A stretch of 64,000 nucleotides of DNA from Prunella strophiata (Eukaryota; Chordata; Aves; Passeriformes; Prunellidae): NCBI GenBank assembly GCA_036583965.1, contig JAZBQD010000034.1, positions 6,655,476-6,719,475 on the forward strand, given 5' to 3'. The position numbers were made by a program, and so were the translations under genes. Under the pieces are notes generated by a model. That model saw only the letters and a list, made by a program, of their open reading frames with translations. It did no database searches and was not told the origin of the DNA. Shown here piece after piece: positions 39,401 to 50,200 of the stretch. The stretch's first letter is position 1. Each line of letters opens with the position of its first letter.

Positions 39401-42400
39401 AGTCAGCACAAACAAGGACTTACCTAAATATATCAAGTAACTGTGTAATAGGTAAATCGGAATGGAAGCATTATGAAGTAGTAACCCCATCCTAACAGGC
39501 CCTGCAATTACAAATAAGGAATTAATTTTCTTAATTATACAAAAAGACTGACAGCACCAAGTCTTACAGGTGCTTGTGCAAATTTGTTAGTAAAACATTA
39601 ATGAAAGTAATACTGTACTCTAGTTAATACACATTTAAGGGGGGGGGGCTCTAAAAAGAAAAACATGATCACTGCCACATGGAGGGGACAGTCCTTTGTT
39701 CCAATTCAACTGATCAAAAGGATTTACTACACCACAGCAAGACAGTCTATGACAAAGAAAAAAAAAAAAAAAAGTCCTCATACTGTGAATCACAGCATGG
39801 AGAAAATCTCCACAGCAGTAACAGAAACTGAAGGAATAGCTCTACATTTTGTTTTTGTAAGATAAAATATTTAGAAAGGAGATAACAGCATGCAAAGAAA
39901 ACAATTTTGTTCCCTGCTTGCAAGTTCTGTGTTCATAGAGAGTCAGCCAAGAAGCAGGACAAAATCCACTGTAAGATAACTTGCCCTTGGCTGTGGCCTT
40001 GAGACAACGTAGCTGTAGATCCTGTGGTCAGCTGTATTGACCTGCAAGGGCCGCAGTGGAGGAGGATTAAAGACACTTGGGACTCCCTCTTGCTCGTTCA
40101 GTCGGTCCTGCACAGCTGCCTTTGACACAAGGAAGAGCAAAGGGAGGTTTCAGGCATTTCATGGTTTTTATACTTTGCACAGTGACAGTGGGTATTACTT
40201 GCCCACAGCCCCAGGGCACTGGATAAGCACAGCTCCTGACAAACAGCAACCACCAGTGCTCTTTTCCATGTGGAAAGCCTTCTCCATGGCAGCCAGCACA
40301 CAGGCTCCACGGGAGGCCCATCGTGTGCCAGTCAAGGGATTGTTCACAGCCATAATGACTCTGCTGTGTTTGGCTGAAACCAGCTCTCCAGAGGTGAGGA
40401 GATACAGCTCTAAGGAGCTACTTGGGTAAATCCAGGGGGGCACAGATTACTCCTACTGGTAGGGCCCCCCCTCCCACAGAGGGCTGCATTTAATCCAGCT
40501 GCTTGGAAGCTGCTACAAGTCTCATGTTCAGTGGTACCTCTATGTTCCAGTTGTGCTGCTCCAGTGTGTGGCGACATTGGTCCATGGACTCTATGCCAGT
40601 CAAGTCCTAAAGAAGAATAAAAGCAGATGAGTGCCAGGAAGTGCTGCATTCTGACTGCTCTTAACAAGGCATGAGTTATCACAACACATTATCACAATGC
40701 TCAGTTTTTGAGTGCCCTGCTCTGAGGTTAAGAGCAGAGTGACCTGTAAACACACAGGAGGCCTCAAACAGGCCTTTGCACTCTTCCAGCACCAGCCAAC
40801 TCTCAGTGTGCCCAAGGTCTGTCACTACAGCAGCACTCAGCACAGTCAAGGGTTTAACACAATACTGCCCACAGGCTTCACTCTGAAATGATGTGCCAGG
40901 CCAATGCCCTCAAACATCATCTCCAACTCAAAATACAGACAAAGCATTTCTGAAAACTCAAGATGACTGTTACTCCACTCACTGCCAACATAAACAGAAA
41001 CTAAAACCAAAATGAGCCAGGCGCTACTGAAAGTGATGTTCCCAGCATCACAGGGGAAGTAAAAAAAAGTATAGTAAACAGTGTAGTAAAAAAAGCAGGA
41101 ACAGTCCAACACAGGGCCTAAAACAGAAAAGAGTCCAAACACACTGGCAAACCTCAAAGCCACTGGGTGTATTTTAGCCCGGTGCCAATCAGAATTTCTG
41201 CACAGGACATCAAACAATTGTGTCTGTTATTGCATGAAGCCACATCAATATCTCCTGAACAGAGACAAACGTTTGCTGAAGGGAACACCCCTGTCACTGT
41301 GCCACAGAAACATCTCTCCCCACTGCACTTGCTTTAAGGTCTGAGCAGATGCTTTCCCTGCATCCTTGAAAAGCCCCTGACACACTCCTGACAGGCTGAC
41401 CAATTAAGAATGCACTGAATTGTTTTTTTACTGGAGAAGGATGGTGCATCCATTCCCCTCCCTGCCCCCATTCACACATTCCACATGCCATTTCCACCCG
41501 AGTAACAAACACTGTGGACAAATGCCCTATTCACTCTCTGGGCTCAGTTCAAACTTTTGAGCATTTCTTGGCTTCTTTCTCACGAAGTCTCCAGATCACC
41601 ACCTTCTCTCCAATCTACTGGGCAAAAATCATTGTTTCATTCTGCTGCACAGAATCAATCAGACTGTTTAAAGCACTGTGACTGCACAAGTTCAGAAAAA
41701 AAAGCACTTCAAGTCGCTGTTCAGTGGTGTATAAATATTTATTAAAAAGTAAGTCTGCTGCAAGCCTTGCAAGGGAACACAGCAGAATTGGATTTCATAG
41801 AAGAAACAAAGCTCAGTGAACTCAGTTGTTGCTTCTAGAATACCTTTGATTATCACTCAGTTTCATCATTTAATGTTTTAGTTTAGCTATCTTTCTTTGA
41901 AGATGTGCTTCACAGAGTAAAATTTAGGGTTTGTATTCTGACTTTATTTTTTTAACCTGAATGCCTATAGCAGGCATTTCATTGTCTTTTTATAAGGACA
42001 CCATTAAAGGCACCTGCAATCTACTCAATTAATTGATTTGACAGTGGAGTCACAACGTGTTTATTCCAGAGCATTGGAAGTCTTCTGATCACCATTCCTC
42101 AATACCCTGGAAGTTCTGCTGGTGTTTACAAAGTTTACAAGATTCAGAAACTCATTTACACCTTTGTCTCCAAATGCCTGGATTATCTGTGAGCACTAAG
42201 AACATCATGGAGCATTCCCTCCTTTTTAAATTATGCAAAATTCTTCTGCAGTTTTAGGTCAGAAAGCAGCAGAGCTATCAACAAGCACTGAAGGAGCACT
42301 GAAACACTGCAGATTTTTTGCAAGACCATCTGAGTTCCACAGTGACAGGCAGCTCTAGTCACTTCTCAGTCCTCTACACGAGCTCTCCAGGGAGGTAAGT

Positions 42401-45400
42401 TTCCTTTTTTTTTTTTTTTTTTTTCTTTAGCATCTTAATTCAGCTGCTCTCAGCTCAAAGCAGAAGTGACAGAGCCAGCACTCCTGCCACTTGTCTGATC
42501 AATGAGGCTTCACAATTTAACACTGCAGGAAAAAACTGCCTGGCAAAGGCAGCTTTTAACACTCAACACCTCGTTGGCTGTTACTCTGATGTGCTCCACT
42601 GGATACACCACAGCTCCACCACCTTCTGGGAGACACACCAGGGCTCAGAATGACCCACACCCCATGTAAGGAATGGCAGGACCACAGTTCAACTGCCACT
42701 ACAGACAACTCTTGCTGGCACACACTGATACTGGTCATTATCAACCCCATGACATTCCTATGGCCCCTGCTTCACCAAGTCATGGAAACAGATCAGAAAC
42801 TTGAAACTCCACATTATTTCCACTGCCTCAGCATCGCTGGTGAACTTTGCTCAGCTGCAAACTTACACACATGGCAAACCACACATTCTTAGTACCATCA
42901 GGGCTAAGAGAATAGCCAGCATCTTCAAACCTTGCTGCTCTGATCTCTTATTAGCTGCCTTTAAGAGCATGGATCTAACAGACATAATAAGTGGTTAAAA
43001 TCAGTCCCATTAAACCAGCACTCTCAAACCTTCAAATAAATCCAAGCTCAACACAGTGGCTAATATTTCTAAAACAAAATATTAAATTCCACAAATGCCA
43101 GAAAAGTTCAATAGTGCCTTCTCAACCACCACACAAAGAAAGAGTGCTATTGTAAAGCATAAGGAAGCTTTTGCTGGAGGTAGTTATTTGTATCTCTCAC
43201 CTTTGAGACTGCTCAGAATCTTCTCAACACTGAAGTAGTGGAAAGTACAATTTCATGCTTCAAAAGCAGAAGGAATACCCCTGAGTGGACAAAGGTTGTA
43301 AACTGGACTTACGAAACCTGCCTCTACAGATCCACTCCGATGTTGAAACACAGCACAGGAGATGCAAATCCACAGCAATAACTGGCACTGCTCTTCCTTC
43401 CCAACCCACTGCCAAATTCCAGGGAATTACTTTCCAAGGGTAAAGAACATCTGAGTTCTAACTGGAAAAATGCCTTAACCAAGAACTTCTCATTGCATGT
43501 TACAGCAAATGCCTTTCTGAGGGTTTTGATTGATACACTGAGTGGGAAAGCTGCCTGGAGTTTCATGTTTCCTCCTTCCCCTAAATCAGAGCCATATCCA
43601 GCTTTGAGCATTCTGTTTTCCCCAGCTGAAGTCAGAGATTATATGAGTGCCAACTCTCTTGCAAATAACACTCCATTACTTTACATTAGCATATTACAAT
43701 ATCAGACATCAGCCCAAGTGTAATGGGCACAGATCAATAACCAGATCCTACAAAAGCTGCTCTGCTGTTTCTTCTATCTCCCAAATGAATCACATCTCCA
43801 CAGCTTTCCTAAACTGTTCACAGCAAACTTCTCTCTCCAAATGTCAGGACAGTGAGGTCTTGACAGATGAAAAATTTAGATGCTTTTATTCCCTTACATT
43901 ATTAGCCACTTCTCAGGCAGTAAATGGGAGGCTGAAAGCATGCAGGAGGCTTTGTTGCTTTCAAGTTTATCCCAGTTCTCTCTACTGTTTTTCTTCCTTT
44001 ACTAACCTGCCCCAGCATGGTGCAGAGAGCTGCCCTGCTCCAGCCCTGCCCATAAGAAGGAAGCTGCTGGTTTCAGCATTCTGCCAGCAAAGCTGTTTGA
44101 TGAGCACTACAGAGCTCAGCACACAAACATCAGAGGAATTAATGCAGAGCAGGCACTAACACAGAGCTGTGCCCAACAGGACAGGACAGCACATTCACCT
44201 CTGCCTGGAAAGGGGCACTCTCCAGCAGAAGTTAAACAGTTTAGGGCAACAGCATCTTCACCCCAAAGAGCAGTTTGCCAGGTGAACAGCACTCCTTGCT
44301 CAATGCTTCCCTCCCTTTGGCTCTCTGTTTCACTGAGGGCCTTCTACTATTCCTTACCTCATCCTTGTCATCCTGCCTTCTTTCCTGGTCTGTTCTGCTG
44401 CTCTGATCCCAGTGCAGTGGGATTTAACCTTCTGTGGAAGTGCAGTGCTCTGTCACCACGGAATGCTGTACAGCTACTTATGATGGCACATCACAAAGTG
44501 TGAAATTATCCTTGAAAACACTCAAGTGCTCCCTGCAAAGTCAGCAGGGATCCCTGAAGGCTGTCCAAGCTGACTTGTAGCAATGTACAAATTATTTTAA
44601 TGAGACTTACCTAATCTCTCCAAACACCTCATTCTTCCTAACGGAGTCTGAGAAAGGAATCTCTTCCAAGTGGACTGATTTACTTTTGAGGAAGCAGCAG
44701 GACTCACACCTGAGCCCTTCTCAGCTAGGTGTGACATAGCAGAGGAGAAGGGATCCCCAGTGGGGTCTGTCAGCCCTGAGAGAGCTGATCCAACACACCC
44801 CAGAGGACAGGAGAGGAGGATCCTGGCTGGTATCCAAGCCTTCTGGGACCACAGCTTTCACATCTGGCTCTGCACAGCAGTGGTCTAACTGAAAACACTT
44901 CTCCCCTTCACAGCCTGAGGAGTGTTTCCCTGTGCCTCAAACCAGAGCTTGACAGGAAGCTGGACTAAAGCATGAACCCCTCCTTCTGCTTCCTTCTGGA
45001 TCCCTGGCAGCCCTCTGTCCATGACAACACCAGGCAGCATTGGGAAACAGGATTATTTCATTTCACAGGGGTTTGAAAACAGCAGCAGAGGCAGTGCTGA
45101 GAGCAGCTGGTCCCACCTGTCCAGATCAAGCAGATGAGCAAGAACCAGGAATCTCACAGCAATAGAAAGGGGCATTTATCTGTGCAAACCCTCACCTACT
45201 CACCAGGCAGCACAGGGACAGCAATGGCCAACACTGCTCTGTGCCTTCTGTCTGTATTTAATTTAACTGCTCAAACAGGCTCAGTTTGCTGTAGATTTAG
45301 AGGGGACATCTGCAAAGCAAGTTTCCTCACAGGTGCAGTCATGGGACAACACCTCAGCACGGTAATCAAGTCAGGGGGCTGTGAATCAGGTGAAGGCTTG

Positions 45401-46381
45401 GGAAGTGAATGTGAGGAATGATGAGCACCTGCACTGTCTCACCTGGGGAAGGCAGGGCCAGCTGCCTCTGGAGTCCCTTTAAACCTACAGTTACACCACA
45501 CCAACCTTCCAATGCACAGCCTTGAAAAAACAACATAAAGCAACAACAGCAGACAGAGCACTCTTAAAAGCAATCACAGCATTTGTAAAAGAACTGCAGT
45601 CCAAGGGATGCCACACAGTGTCCTACAGCTCAGAAACAAACCCAAGACACCTGAAGGTAATTTTCATTGCTCAGCACATTGAGTTACTCATCACTGAGCA
45701 ACCCTAAATATTTCAGCTGCCCAGCACTGTTTTCTCCCCAATAAACCACATCTTCAGACTGTGTTTATGATCTGCCACACAGCCCCAGGCCTCGCAAACC
45801 AAAGGTTAAGCGACCTTGCCTGTGTTGTGTAGTAGACACAGATTAGATCATTACAGTCTCCAGCGGCAGTTACCCAATCGTGAGGGGCAGGCACCATGTT
45901 CCACAGAAACCCACTGGATAACTCTCCCTCGGTGCCAAGAAAGGCTCTCCAGCTACGACAAGGAAAATTTTCAGACTAATTAAAATGGCCGGGACTTACC
46001 AAGGAGTTTTTCCTGCACGGAGTTTACCGAGCAGCCACCTCTCGGCTCCCCAGTTAGCGATGACAGAACATCGCCCCGACCAAGTGCTAGGGGCACAGGA
46101 ATCTCACTCACCCCGGCCAGGACTGGCACCACAGGTGTCTCTCCTCTCACCGTCCCCTCATGCCTAGCTCGACACCCCGCTCCAGGACGGGCCTATGCAG
46201 CTCTGTGAGCCCCGTACCCCCCAGCGCCGGCGGGGCGGGCCCAGCTCAGCCCGTTCCGTGTCCATGCACCGCCTCCCCCGCTCCCGCCGGCCGGCACGGG
46301 CCCCCCGGGACGTGGCACCTGGAACTGCAGCAGCTTCTCGGTCTGTTCCGCCGTCAGCTCCCGTTCCTCAGGCGCCGCCAT
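33417..46381 (-). CDS. FAF2: FAF2 (UBXD8), Fas-associated factor family member 2 (11 exons, 445 aa; one apparent indel)
   Basis: ER and lipid-droplet adaptor that recruits p97/VCP to ubiquitinated clients in ER-associated degradation. Coding exons in transcript order: 46319-46381, 40538-40606, 39985-40119, 39424-39501, 38149-38287, 36764-36849, 36592-36683, 35029-35206, 34449-34620, 34118-34261, 33417-33599. Domains in order: an N-terminal UBA (starts MAAPEERELTAEQTEKLLQF); a hydrophobic hairpin that inserts into the ER membrane, around GLLGWGYYFIMLPFRFTYY; a thioredoxin-like UAS domain; a Lys/Glu coiled coil (ERKKKEERERKKKKEEE); and a C-terminal UBX domain ending HTEVLFVQDLTDD. Summed length is 445 aa, the human length. 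The hairpin exon is one base too long and reads a TGA at 39433-39435 unless one base near 39438 is dropped. The intron after 39985-40119 uses a GC donor. The gene is head-to-head with CLTB. Confidence 0.95.
33818..33902 (-). mobile_element. CR1 retrotransposon 3' end, short fragment (minus strand)
   Basis: Read on the minus strand it contains GGAAGGTGTCTCTTCCCATG, GACTAGATGGTTTTTAAGGT and CCCTTCCAACCCTTAACATT, the terminal part of CR1. It lies in the last FAF2 intron and is a truncated relic. Confidence 0.85.
35207..38148 (-). other. FAF2: FAF2 introns 35207-36591, 36684-36763 and 36850-38148; nothing else seen
   Basis: Two introns of about 1.4 and 1.3 kb and one of 80 bases surround two short FAF2 exons. 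They are noticeably more AT-rich than the flanking genes. I recognised no repeat family, RNA gene or nested exon. Confidence 0.5.
38288..39423 (-). other. FAF2: FAF2 intron, 1.1 kb; nothing recognised
   Basis: AT-rich intron between the exon ending at 38287 and the hairpin exon. No repeat or nested feature was identified. Confidence 0.5.
40607..46318 (-). other. FAF2: FAF2 first intron, 5.7 kb; nothing but simple repeats recognised
   Basis: The longest intron of the window. It holds a T20 run at 42405-42424, but no CR1 copy, nested exon or RNA gene that I could recognise. It becomes CpG-rich from about 46.15 kb, where it enters the FAF2/CLTB promoter island. Confidence 0.5.
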
Positions 46382-46417
46382 TTTGCTGCCGCCTCTGACC
46401 CGCCGCTCCGTCACTCT

Positions 46418-46431
46418 CCGGAAGTGACGTC
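46418..46431 (+). promoter_or_regulatory. ETS/CRE composite element
   Basis: CCGGAAGTGACGTC joins an ETS core (CCGGAAGT) directly to a CRE-like TGACGTC. This arrangement is known from CpG-island promoters of housekeeping genes. Its position close upstream of the FAF2 start supports a role in FAF2 transcription. Confidence 0.6.
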
Positions 46432-46583
46432 GCCCGCCCACACTTCCACCCCAGCCCCGCGCGGCGCGGCCAATGGCTGTTTATCGGCCGCCGCCGGAAC
46501 TGCTGGGCTGCATTCCGGACTAAACCGAAGTGCTCGAGGGCCTGGCCGGAGATGCCCGAATCCCATCGGCGGCGATGGCCGCT

Positions 46584-46715
46584 CTCGGGTGTCCCCGGCG
46601 GGCGCACGTGAAGTCCCGAAGTGTGCCGAGCACCGCTCGGGTGTTCCCGGCGGACACACGAGGAGTTCCGAAGCGTGCCAAGGGCTGCTCGGGTGTTCCC
46701 GGAACAGGCCGGGGA
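46584..46715. repeat. 52-bp tandem repeat, about 2.5 copies
   Basis: CTCGGGTGT starts at 46584, 46636 and 46688, spaced by 52 bases. Each copy continues CCCGG-CGG and later AGT-CCGAAG-GTGCC with a few substitutions; the last copy is partial. It lies inside the FAF2/CLTB promoter island. Confidence 0.8.
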
Positions 46716-46836
46716 TGAGGGGGCCGCCTGTTGCTGTGGGAGCGGGCCCTGAGCCCGAGGCGGGCGGGGGGAGATGAGCCCAAAACCCCCGGGAGCTGGC
46801 TGTGTTCCCGTCACCGCGGGGGCTGCCGGACACCGA

Positions 46837-46935
46837 GTGGGTCCTGCCCGGGCACCTCCGGTCCCGTCGGGTGGGTCCTGCCCGCTACCTCCAGTCCCGC
46901 CGGGTGGGTTCTGCCCGGCACCCCTCGTCCCGCTG
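46837..46935. repeat. Tandem repeat of about 33-34 bp, three copies
   Basis: GTGGGT(C/T)CTGCCCG starts at 46837, 46871 and 46904. Each copy is followed by an ACCTCC(G/A)GTCCCG-like half; the third diverges. It lies within the FAF2/CLTB promoter island. Confidence 0.75.
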
Positions 46936-47277
46936 GGCCGCCCGTGCGCCGGGCCCAAGATGGCGGCGGCCGCTAAGATGGAGGAGGCTGTGAGGGGCCC
47001 CCGCTCCCACCCGCAGCTACGAGCGCCCGCGCGAGGGGTCGGCGCGGCGGGACCGCGGCCAGTCGAGCCCGGGGGAGGCAGGCGGGCAGCCCCGGCTCCC
47101 CGTGCCCGCTGCGGCTGGCGGCAGGCGGGACGCGCCCGCGGGCCCGCCCCGGCGCTGATGTCAGCGCGGCTGCCCCGCCCGCCGCCGCAGTGACAGCGAC
47201 AGCTCCGCCCGGGCACAGTCGGGCCCAGCCCAGCCGAGCCGCGCAGCCGGACCGGGAGCGGCGCGGGCGGGCCGGTC

Positions 47278-50200
47278 ATGGCCGACGACTTTGGCTTCTT
47301 TTCCTCATCTGAGGGCGCTGGCGCCGAGGAGGACCCGGCCGCCGCCTTTCTGGCCCAGCAGGAGAGCGAGATCGCGGGCATCGAGAACGATGAGGGCTTC
47401 GGGCCGACCGACGGCGAGGCGGCCGCCGCCCCGGGCGGGCAGGCGGCCCCGCCGGAACAGGGTGAGCACGCCCGCGGGGGCCGCCCGGCTGCGCTCCCGC
47501 TGGCTGCGGGCGGGCTCCCGACCTTGTGGGGTAACCGAGGGCTGTGCCCCCTTCTGCCCCGAAGGCAGGGAAGGGTCCTCCGGGCCGCATCCACGCCGGG
47601 CGGGGGTCCCCGGGGGATGCACAGCATCCCCGGTGGGTGATGGGGTCTGTGCTGCATCTCGTTGGCCGGTGGCGGGGTGACCCTGTGGGCCAGGCTGGCA
47701 TCCTAGCGAGGGTCGTCTGGGCCTGTGCTTGTGCCCAAAGGGCTTCTCGAACCTCGGGGATGTGGGATGAATCCTGAGCTGGGATGTGCCAGCCATGGGG
47801 CGATTTCTCCCCCTTGTGCTGGGTTTCCCGGGTTGGATGGACTCCCGACTCCATGTTTCAGTGTTCCCAGCTATGGCAGTGTAAAAGGCATCCAGGCGGC
47901 ACTGAGGAGCAATGACAGCCTTGTCACTGTCCCCACGGACAGGAGAGCCCTTTGGGATGCAAAATGGAAGACATTGCCATTGGGAACGTTGTGGTCCCAA
48001 GCCCTGCAGGTAGAATGTGCTAATTCTGATCTCTTGCCCCCAGTCTGCAGGGGCTCTGGTATCTGCTCTCTGTATGGAGATAGGGGCACTGTTGCCACAG
48101 GGCTCTGACTCCTTCTCTAACCCAGCCCCACAGGGTCTCCTCATGCTGGCTGTGGAGCAGTGGTTTCAGAGCTCTGCACACAGGACCATGGAGGCAGATC
48201 TGGGTCTGGAGAGGTGTTGACAGCCACAGTGATAAATGCAGTTAGACAGGCTGGAGCTGGGCGTAGTCATGGGGCTCAGCACTTTGGGGACAGTGCTGGC
48301 CTGAGCTGCACTGTGTCTGTGCCTGCAGCTGGCTGGCCAGGAGAAGCCCTGTGGTCACTGGGGAAAGCTCAGGGCCTGGAGTGTGACTCCTTCAAATCCT
48401 CCTCTCTCCTGGCAACACAAAGCCTCCTGCCTGGGCTGGCTTTGTGACCCAGATGTGCAGCTCTCTGGGGCTGTGGGGGCAGATGGGTGCCTCATTACCC
48501 TGACCTTGCAGCCCATCCCAGGTGGGCTCCCAAGGACCTCAGCCTGCAGGCATGCCCTCCTATCCTGGAGGAGCACAAGGAGTGTTTCCATGGGCCGTGT
48601 CCCTGGAGAGTTGCCTTGGCACTTGGCCGGCAGCTCTTGGATCAGCTGTGTCCATCAGCAGCCTCTGCAGGCTGGGGTTGGTCAGGTTGTGTTTCTACAG
48701 CCAGAGCAGCAGCCTGTGTCAGTCTTGTGCTGGAGCAGTTTCCCTAATCTTCTGATAAGATTAGACACCAGTGAAAACACCATAAAGATGTAAATGCCTG
48801 CAGAAGTTTGTGTGGGAGAGTGAGAGGTGCTCGCTGAATCCCACCAAGGACAGGACACTGGGAGGGTGTTGTGCCATGGGTGTGCTGGGCTGAAAAAGGC
48901 ACAGACAAACTCCCAGGAGCTGATCTGATGTCGTTTCATGAACACCAGCCCCTCTGGGATCACCTGCAGCTGCCATAGTTGTGTTTTTCCATTCTCTCTT
49001 CCTTTTTCTCGAGCAGGTTTCCAGAATGGAGGAGCCACTGTCAATGGAGATGTCTTTCAGGTGAGAGCTCAGCCTTTTGCTGGCCCAGGGCTGCTAAGGA
49101 AGATTGGGTGGGTATGGGGCCAGCAATCTGCTGCTCAGCCCCCAGCATTGACTGGAGTTTGCTATCCAGCTGCAGAACAGCTACGGTGCTCCTGGAAAGG
49201 TCTGGGTCTCCTGTGGGAGTCCTGGCTGCTCCATTCTCTTTGAAGAGAAGATGTGTCCCACCTGCCATGATCTGCCCCACATCTGTTTGCAGGTGGCTTG
49301 TGCCATGAAGGAGTGCCTGAGCCCTAAGAGCAGGTGACAAATCGTCCATTCCCCAAGAAGTCCCCTCTCTCCAGCCTGGTTAGCTTCTGGAGGCCTCTGG
49401 GGCAGGCAGGAGCATTTCTTGACAGGGGCCAGAGACAGGATAGGGCTGCCATGGGACTTGGATCTCCCATGAAAACCACTTGCCCTGTGGCCAGGGGCCT
49501 TTCAGGGGGACCCACCTGGGTCTCAGATCCCTTTGGCAGCCTGAAGCCCAGCTCTGCTGTCAGCAGTACCAGCAGTCTCACAAGCCCTTCATCCCCACTT
49601 GGTGCCCAGCAGTGGGGCATATGCACTGCCCATGCCTGGTTTACAGGATGAAAATCGCATCAGGAATGGGACAGACTTAATTAGATTGAGGATCTTGGAA
49701 GAAAGCTGTAATCCCATTGCTGAGCTTGGTGTCAGACTGGGCATCTGGCCAGTGGAAGGTGTTAGGGGAGGTGCTGGGCCTGGCGGGGCCCTCAGCTCAG
49801 ATGTGAGGGAAGCAGCTCGGTCCTGGAGCTGCCTGGGCCCCAGTGAGGGCCAGGGAATCCCTGGGGAGCAGTTCCAAGGCCAGTGTCTGCCCTGTGCTGT
49901 GGGGCTGCCCAGAGGATACAGTGGCAGCAAGCAGCAAGTCAAGGAGGGAAATGCTGGGAAGGCCTTAGGTGACAGTGCCTGAGGCTGGGAGAGTAGCTTG
50001 AGCAGCACTTTGGGAACACTGTCCCTCATGTCCCAAGCTGTCACCCTTCCTACCTCCTATCTTGGCTTGTCAGTGTGGAGTTCTGAGTGCTTCCAGCCCT
50101 TGGAGGTGGCTGGGCTGGGCTCTGGGAAACCCTGGTGCTGATGGTGAGGTGCTCATGTGCTGCAGGAGTCCAACGGCCCCACGGATGCCTACGCAGCCAT

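Larger units (their letters stand above)
46150..47560. promoter_or_regulatory. CpG-island bidirectional promoter of FAF2 (-) and CLTB (+)
   Basis: The two start codons (FAF2 46381-46379 on minus, CLTB 47278-47280 on plus) are 896 bases apart in one CpG island. An ETS/CRE composite CCGGAAGTGACGTC lies at 46418-46431, about 40 bases before the FAF2 start. A YY1-type AAAATGGCGGC overlaps the FAF2 ATG on the minus strand, and AAGATGGCGGC lies at 46957-46967 on the plus strand. No TATA box is evident. Two tandem repeats (52-bp and about 33-bp units) sit between the genes. Confidence 0.75.
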
